Positions 43,872-47,645 of a DNA stretch of 47,645 nucleotides are shown here, one piece after another (the stretch's first letter is position 1; each line of letters opens with the position of its first letter). Below the pieces are notes generated by a model, which searched no databases, was not told the origin of the DNA, and worked only from the letters and a program-made list of their open reading frames with translations. The stretch covers positions 1-47,645 of the forward strand of contig CAISHH010000125.1 of the NCBI GenBank assembly GCA_903885085.1, written 5' to 3'. The DNA is from an uncultured Campylobacterales bacterium (lineage in GTDB: Bacteria; Campylobacterota; Campylobacteria; Campylobacterales; Sulfurimonadaceae). The translations under genes were made by a program, and so were the position numbers.

Positions 43872-44678
43872 TTATCCTCTCATCTTTCTTTTAAACTCTA
43901 TCCATTCTATAACACGTTTGATAGAGTTTTCATCTTTAATACTCAGCTCTAAAATATCTACATTTGGTTTTAATTTTCTCGCTTCTGCTTTTTCATGTTC
44001 GATGTCATAATCAAAGTATGGTAAAAGGTCTGTTTTTGTAATGAGTACCAAATCTGCCTGACGAAACATTACGGGATACTTTTCTATCTTGTCACTTCCC
44101 TCGGGGACTGAAACAAGCACGATATTTAAGTGGCTTCCAACATCATAAGATGCAGGGCATACAAGATTGCCTACATTTTCCACAAAACAGACATCCATCT
44201 CATCTAAATCCATATGATGCAGCGCTTTATGAACCATAAAAGCATCCAAATGACAAGCAGAACCTGTTTGAATCTGATGCGCCATAATCCCTTTAGCTGT
44301 AAGTCTATCCGCATCACGGCTTGTTTCTAAATCACCCTCCACTACGCCAAATTTAAAAGGAGCTAGTGTTGCCATATGTTCAAGTAGTGCCGTCTTTCCG
44401 CTTCCAGGAGAACTCATAAGGTTGATACAAAGTACTCCATGAGCATCAAAATGGGCTCTGTTATGCCCTGCTTCTTGGTCATTTTTATCAAGTATCTTTG
44501 TGATGACCGCTATGGTCTTTGCATCATTGAGCTGAGGATTGTCATGTAGGTGCTGATGCGCCTCTTGATGTTTATGAGAATCATCATGGTTGTGATGGTC
44601 ATGATGATGCCCCTCTTCATGAGAATGATGGTGAGAATGTTTATCTATTGTTATACTGCAACCGCAATCTTTACACAT
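43872..44678 (-). CDS. hypB: Hydrogenase nickel GTPase HypB with His-rich nickel store
   Basis: A 268-residue GTPase for nickel insertion. The N-terminus has CKDCGC, the high-affinity nickel motif, followed by a His-rich stretch (about residues 12-43, more than a dozen His) that can store nickel. The G domain has the P-loop SSPGSGKTALLE, the metal-binding ACHLDA, ENVGNLVCPASYDVG and ITKTDLL. It starts 21 bases after the NicO transporter gene and leads the hyp operon proper. Confidence 0.95.
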   Translation of the reverse strand: MCKDCGCSITIDKHSHHHSHEEGHHHDHHNHDDSHKHQEAHQHLHDNPQLNDAKTIAVITKILDKNDQEAGHNRAHFDAHGVLCINLMSSPGSGKTALLEHMATLAPFKFGVVEGDLETSRDADRLTAKGIMAHQIQTGSACHLDAFMVHKALHHMDLDEMDVCFVENVGNLVCPASYDVGSHLNIVLVSVPEGSDKIEKYPVMFRQADLVLITKTDLLPYFDYDIEHEKAEARKLKPNVDILELSIKDENSIKRVIEWIEFKRKMRG

Positions 44679-44699
44679 ATTTTTTCCTTATTTTAATTT

Positions 44700-45341
44700 T
44701 TATGCTAACCAAATCTGGCTTCCGACGATCAAAGAGATAACTCCAGCCGTCGCAAACACTCTTCGGACATTTTTAACATCTGTTAAAAGATGCTTATTAA
44801 TCTGAAGTATAACAGCTCCAAAACCTACAAATACGACAGACACGCCAGCTACAAATGCTAAAACCATAGTTGGGTCAACACTTTTACCTTGCAGCATTCC
44901 CAAAGTTATCAACATACCTCTCACTCCGCCCATTCCCATCAATGCACCCATTGTAAGAGCAGAGGAGGAATCAGGTGAAGTTGAGTGAGTGTGTTCTTTT
45001 CCAAAATATATATGCACATGTTCTTCTCCTTTATGATGGTGTCTGCTTACATGTATCTTGTTTGCCGCAACCATATACAAAAGATAGATGCCCATCCCAA
45101 TGATGACTGTTGAAGATATCATATCGCCATACTCTGTAATGGAACTCGGCAGTGAGTATTCTTGTAGAAGTTTTGCGAAGATAAAAAGCATCAGTCCATG
45201 TCCAAATGCAAACATAACCGTGATGATAAATGTCTTTTTCATCGATTTACCAATAGAAAAGTCTGCTATTGCAGTTAAATGGTCAGGACCAAAAGCATGT
45301 AGTATGCCATACCAAAATATCAAAACATAAGCTATTTCCAT
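44700..45341 (-). CDS. NicO-family nickel/cobalt transporter
   Basis: A 213-residue inner-membrane protein with about six membrane segments. The first helix carries HAFGPDHLTAIADFSIG, the H-x4-DH signature of nickel and cobalt transporters. A His-rich loop (VSRHHHKGEEHVHIYFGKEHTH, about residues 99-120) lies between the two membrane halves. NicO proteins can import nickel or, as in RcnA, export it. Placement as first gene of the hyp operon favours import. Confidence 0.82.
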   Translation of the reverse strand: MEIAYVLIFWYGILHAFGPDHLTAIADFSIGKSMKKTFIITVMFAFGHGLMLFIFAKLLQEYSLPSSITEYGDMISSTVIIGMGIYLLYMVAANKIHVSRHHHKGEEHVHIYFGKEHTHSTSPDSSSALTMGALMGMGGVRGMLITLGMLQGKSVDPTMVLAFVAGVSVVFVGFGAVILQINKHLLTDVKNVRRVFATAGVISLIVGSQIWLA

Positions 45342-45361
45342 AACAGACTCCTAAATAAACT

Positions 45362-45372
45362 GAATATTCATT
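45362..45372. repeat. GAATATTCATT element upstream of the hyp operon
   Basis: GAATATTCATTCATT lies 21 bases before the NicO start, between divergent genes. With one more base (TGAATATTCA, 45361-45370) it is a perfect ten-base palindrome. It shares GAATATTCATT with the nikR-receptor region at 38093. Confidence 0.4.
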
Positions 45373-45493
45373 CATTTTGGAAAATTATAGTATATTTCTG
45401 TAAAATATAGATTAATATTTTACATTTTCATCAATATAACTAAAATTAATACACAAAACTCCTCATTTGAGCAGGTTCTTAAGGAAAATAAAA

Positions 45494-46057
45494 ATGAATA
45501 AAACAAAAATTGTAGTGTTGGGTGTTGGAAATATTTTAGAAAAAGATGATGGTATTGCGGTTTATGCAACATCTTATTTGGAAAACAATTATCATTTTGA
45601 GCCTACTATCGAGATCATTAATGGCGGAGTTGAAGGAATTAATTTACTCAATCTCTTTATGGAAAACGAACATATTCTTATCTTAGATGCCATCAATCTT
45701 GATGATGAGGTGGGAAGTATCTATCATATACCCTCACATGAACTCAGTGGATATGGAATAAATACAGGCGGTGCGCATGAAGTGGGTGTGATGCAATGTC
45801 TTGATATGCTCGAACTCCTCAATAAACCCCTGCCAAAATCAAGTGTCTTGGGAATAGTGCCAAAAACAGTAGAAGTTGGCATCGGTCTCACACAAGAGAT
45901 GGAAAATATCTTTTCTACTTATATTGATACTATTATCAAAATCTTGGAAAAAGAGAATATTCTTGTCAAAAAGAGAGAAAACCTCCTTGATCTCGAAACT
46001 ATTATTGAACTTTTTAAAAATCCCCAAATAAATACCCGAGAGTACATTAAAAATTGA
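45494..46057 (+). CDS. Hydrogenase maturation protease, catalytically complete
   Basis: A 187-residue M52-family endopeptidase that trims the C-terminus of the NiFe hydrogenase large subunit after nickel insertion. All three nickel-sensing residues are present: Asp19 in GVGNILEKDDG, Asp65 in LILDAIN and His95 in GAHEVGV, matching Glu16, Asp62 and His93 of E. coli HybD. The ATG at 45494 follows AAGGA; a frame from 45467 would add nine residues without a ribosome-binding site. It converges on a second, altered protease gene. Confidence 0.9.
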   Translation: MNKTKIVVLGVGNILEKDDGIAVYATSYLENNYHFEPTIEIINGGVEGINLLNLFMENEHILILDAINLDDEVGSIYHIPSHELSGYGINTGGAHEVGVMQCLDMLELLNKPLPKSSVLGIVPKTVEVGIGLTQEMENIFSTYIDTIIKILEKENILVKKRENLLDLETIIELFKNPQINTREYIKN

Positions 46058-46085
46058 TTTTTTAATGTACGAGGCTAAAAGCCTC
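46042..46085. terminator. Two adjacent hairpins between convergent protease genes
   Basis: GTACATTAAAAA (46042-46053) and TTTTTAATGTAC (46059-46070) form a perfect 12-base-pair stem with a five-base loop. It is followed directly by GAGGCT-AAA-AGCCTC (46071-46085), a six-base-pair GC-rich stem. Both stop codons lie within the pair. They probably terminate transcription from both sides. Confidence 0.55.
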
Positions 46086-46632
46086 TATTATGCTCGATAC
46101 TCGGATTGGCATAAGTATGTAAAATTTCTTCTAAAGAGAAACTATCTTTACTTTTTGTAACTTCAACCCCACTCTTTTCTAAAACATCTATAATAGTTTT
46201 GATATATTCACTCCAAACTGACCGCAAGATGTCTGTAAGCCCTACTTCCACAGAGATGATATCCTCAGGCGTAATGGAGATAAGTGTCGTATTTGCCATA
46301 TGATTTGCCATCGAACATATCTGAAGCATTTCGGCAATTTCTACCTCATTTGCTGTTTTTTTGATAAGTGTTCCATCTAAAAACTCATTACAGCTTTTAA
46401 TTGTGATAGTTCCAGCTTTTATTTCATCATCTGAAGCAGTATTTACGATGATAACCTCAAGAAATTCTTGAAGTAAAGGCATCAGAAAAAATCCTAGCGT
46501 GCCACCATCTACAAACTCTATTTCAGGGCTAAAATTATAATTTTCTTTTAAATACTTTACCGCATAAAGACCAACGCCCTCATCTTTAAAAAATGCATTT
46601 CCAGAACCTATAAGGGCTAATTTTTTATTCAT
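46075..46632 (-). CDS. Second hydrogenase-protease-like protein lacking two nickel ligands
   Basis: A 185-residue M52-type protein, similar along its length to the neighbouring protease. It keeps GSGNAFFKDEG with Glu18. The next two ligand positions are Asn: Asn64 in VIIVNTAS (normally Asp) and Asn95 in KTANEVEI (normally His). It therefore probably cannot sense nickel in the usual way, and may be a dedicated chaperone, a regulator or a decaying copy. The ATG at 46632 follows GGAGAG and lies inside the end of hypF, so the two genes are coupled. Confidence 0.8.
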   Translation of the reverse strand: MNKKLALIGSGNAFFKDEGVGLYAVKYLKENYNFSPEIEFVDGGTLGFFLMPLLQEFLEVIIVNTASDDEIKAGTITIKSCNEFLDGTLIKKTANEVEIAEMLQICSMANHMANTTLISITPEDIISVEVGLTDILRSVWSEYIKTIIDVLEKSGVEVTKSKDSFSLEEILHTYANPSIEHNRGF

Positions 46633-47645
46633 ATTTCTCTCCATTTTTTAATGCATAGTAAATCTGTCCAAGAGCGATAGAGCCATCATTGACAGGTGTT
46701 GCTTTTTGTATATAGTAGCGCAATTTTCTTTGTTGGAACTCTTTGGTGAGAAGAGTAACAAGGCTTTTATTTTGAAAAACACCGCCGCTGAGAACGATAG
46801 GCAGTAAAGGATATTTTTGCGCTATCTCCAAGACGATATTTACAAGAGTGATTATAAATCTTGAACAAACCTCCTCTTTTTGCCTTACATGCGCAGTGCC
46901 CTGAGGGTGTAAGAGCTCTTGTATCATAGAACTGATATCAATCTCGCCGTTTTGAAGAGAATAGGTAAATCCTTTTTCGCTATCGATTTTTGTTGCAAAA
47001 GATTCGACAAGCAGACCGCTTTCTCCCTCGTAGCCCACTATTTGCTTTATGCCACAAAGTGAAGCCACTGCGTCAAAAACTCTTCCAACTGAGCTTGTAA
47101 AAGGTGAGTTTAATCCCTTTTTCCACATTACATGTAAAGCTTTTATCTCTTCTTCTGTGAAGCTTTTGACCGTTTCATTTTCTTGTGTCAAAATCTCTTC
47201 AAGTCCATAAATATCAAACAACAGCGAGAGTGCTATGCGTCTTGGTTCTTTGACCGCTTTCTCTCCTCCAAGTAGACGAAATGGTTTGATATGGTGCACT
47301 CGCTCAAACTCTTTACAATCTGCTAAAAGTACTTCTCCTCCCCAAAGTGTATGGTCATCTCCATAGCCCGTTCCATCAAAACAAAAAGCCAATACTTTTT
47401 CATCCAAATTATACTCAGCCATACACGCGAGTGCGTGAGCATAGTGATGCTGTACCTCTAAAATCTGGATCTTTGGATTTTCTTTGACCATCTGCTTTGC
47501 CCATTTGGTTGTCTCATACTGGGGATGTTTATCACATACGATGATTTCAGGCTCAAACTCATAAAACTCTCTAAAGGTTTGAAGCGTTCTTGTAAAATAT
47601 TCAAAAGCCTCCAAAGAGTTTAAGTCGCCGATATGAGGTGATAAA
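46625..47645 (-). CDS. hypF: HypF carbamoyltransferase, C-terminal part (cut by window end)
   Basis: The visible 339 residues are the Kae1-like C-terminal domain of HypF, which moves carbamoyl phosphate onto HypE for cyanide ligand synthesis. LSPHIGDLNSLEAFEYF opens the fragment, followed by VQHHYAHALACMAEY with metal-binding His, CFDGTGYGDDHTLWGGE, and PIVLSGGVFQNKSL near the end. The frame is open to the window edge, so the acylphosphatase, zinc-finger and YrdC-like domains lie beyond. It is a partial gene because of the window, not a broken one. Confidence 0.95.
   Translation of the reverse strand, partial: LSPHIGDLNSLEAFEYFTRTLQTFREFYEFEPEIIVCDKHPQYETTKWAKQMVKENPKIQILEVQHHYAHALACMAEYNLDEKVLAFCFDGTGYGDDHTLWGGEVLLADCKEFERVHHIKPFRLLGGEKAVKEPRRIALSLLFDIYGLEEILTQENETVKSFTEEEIKALHVMWKKGLNSPFTSSVGRVFDAVASLCGIKQIVGYEGESGLLVESFATKIDSEKGFTYSLQNGEIDISSMIQELLHPQGTAHVRQKEEVCSRFIITLVNIVLEIAQKYPLLPIVLSGGVFQNKSLVTLLTKEFQQRKLRYYIQKATPVNDGSIALGQIYYALKNGEKYE

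Noticed and set aside
46625-47645. Broken or split hypF
   Set aside because: The reading frame stays open to the last bases of the window, so the truncation is due to the window edge.

Overview
The window looks like a chromosomal segment of a mesophilic chemolithotrophic Campylobacterota bacterium, most like Sulfurimonas or a close relative. The basis is low G+C, the short-LID campylobacterial adenylate kinase, the gene families present (Opr-type porin, HypX, DUF475, RMD1) and the NiFe-hydrogenase maturation block. This placement is inferred from protein character, not from a search. No rRNA, tRNA, CRISPR array, insertion sequence, prophage or stretch over 300 bases without a gene was seen. 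The DNA is densely coding, and many genes overlap by a few bases.

Layout. (1) 1-9.4 kb is mixed housekeeping: an S24-type repressor, an NlpC/P60 lipoprotein, a miniature flagellar-rod-like protein, dapD, an ankyrin protein, a CinA-like protein, two different adenylate kinases (5.4 and 7.0 kb), small lipoproteins and aspS. (2) 9.5-16.1 kb is a leftward molybdate-uptake locus: molbindin, modA, an Opr-family porin, modD, a TOBE protein, modB, modC and a TauE/SafE exporter. A ModE-like operator lies at its head. (3) 16.1-35.8 kb is mostly rightward: tex, nadK, recN, a small membrane protein, tatD, mltD-like, rlpA, hisB, kdsC, lptC, lptA, engB, an argA-like acetyltransferase, an mreD-like gene, mrdA and DUF475. 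It continues with ybeY and a small motility-like protein (both leftward), a GMC dehydrogenase pair, queC, a YgjP-like metalloprotease, an RMD1 protein and a small lytic transglycosylase. (4) 36-47.6 kb is nickel and hydrogenase biology: a TonB-dependent receptor divergent from nikR, then the leftward unit NicO transporter-hypB-hypC-hypD-hypE-hypX-hypA-DUF695/RraB. Two convergent hydrogenase maturation proteases follow, and hypF is cut by the window end.

The genes of region 4 form a supply chain. Nickel crosses the outer membrane by the TonB receptor and probably the inner membrane by the NicO protein, under NikR control. HypA and HypB insert it, HypC, HypD, HypE and HypF build the Fe(CN)2CO group, HypX may supply CO, and the proteases finish the large subunit. 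The hydrogenase structural genes are not in the window. Region 2 is a comparable chain for molybdate, unusual in having a porin directly behind modA.

The strongest unexplained signal is the palindrome TACATGTA, usually as TTACATGTAA. I count 20 copies by eye, 19 of them inside genes, where about two would be expected. Other points of interest are a second hydrogenase protease lacking two of three nickel ligands, candidate NikR and ModE operators, and two small genes (6891-7031 and 20757-20933).
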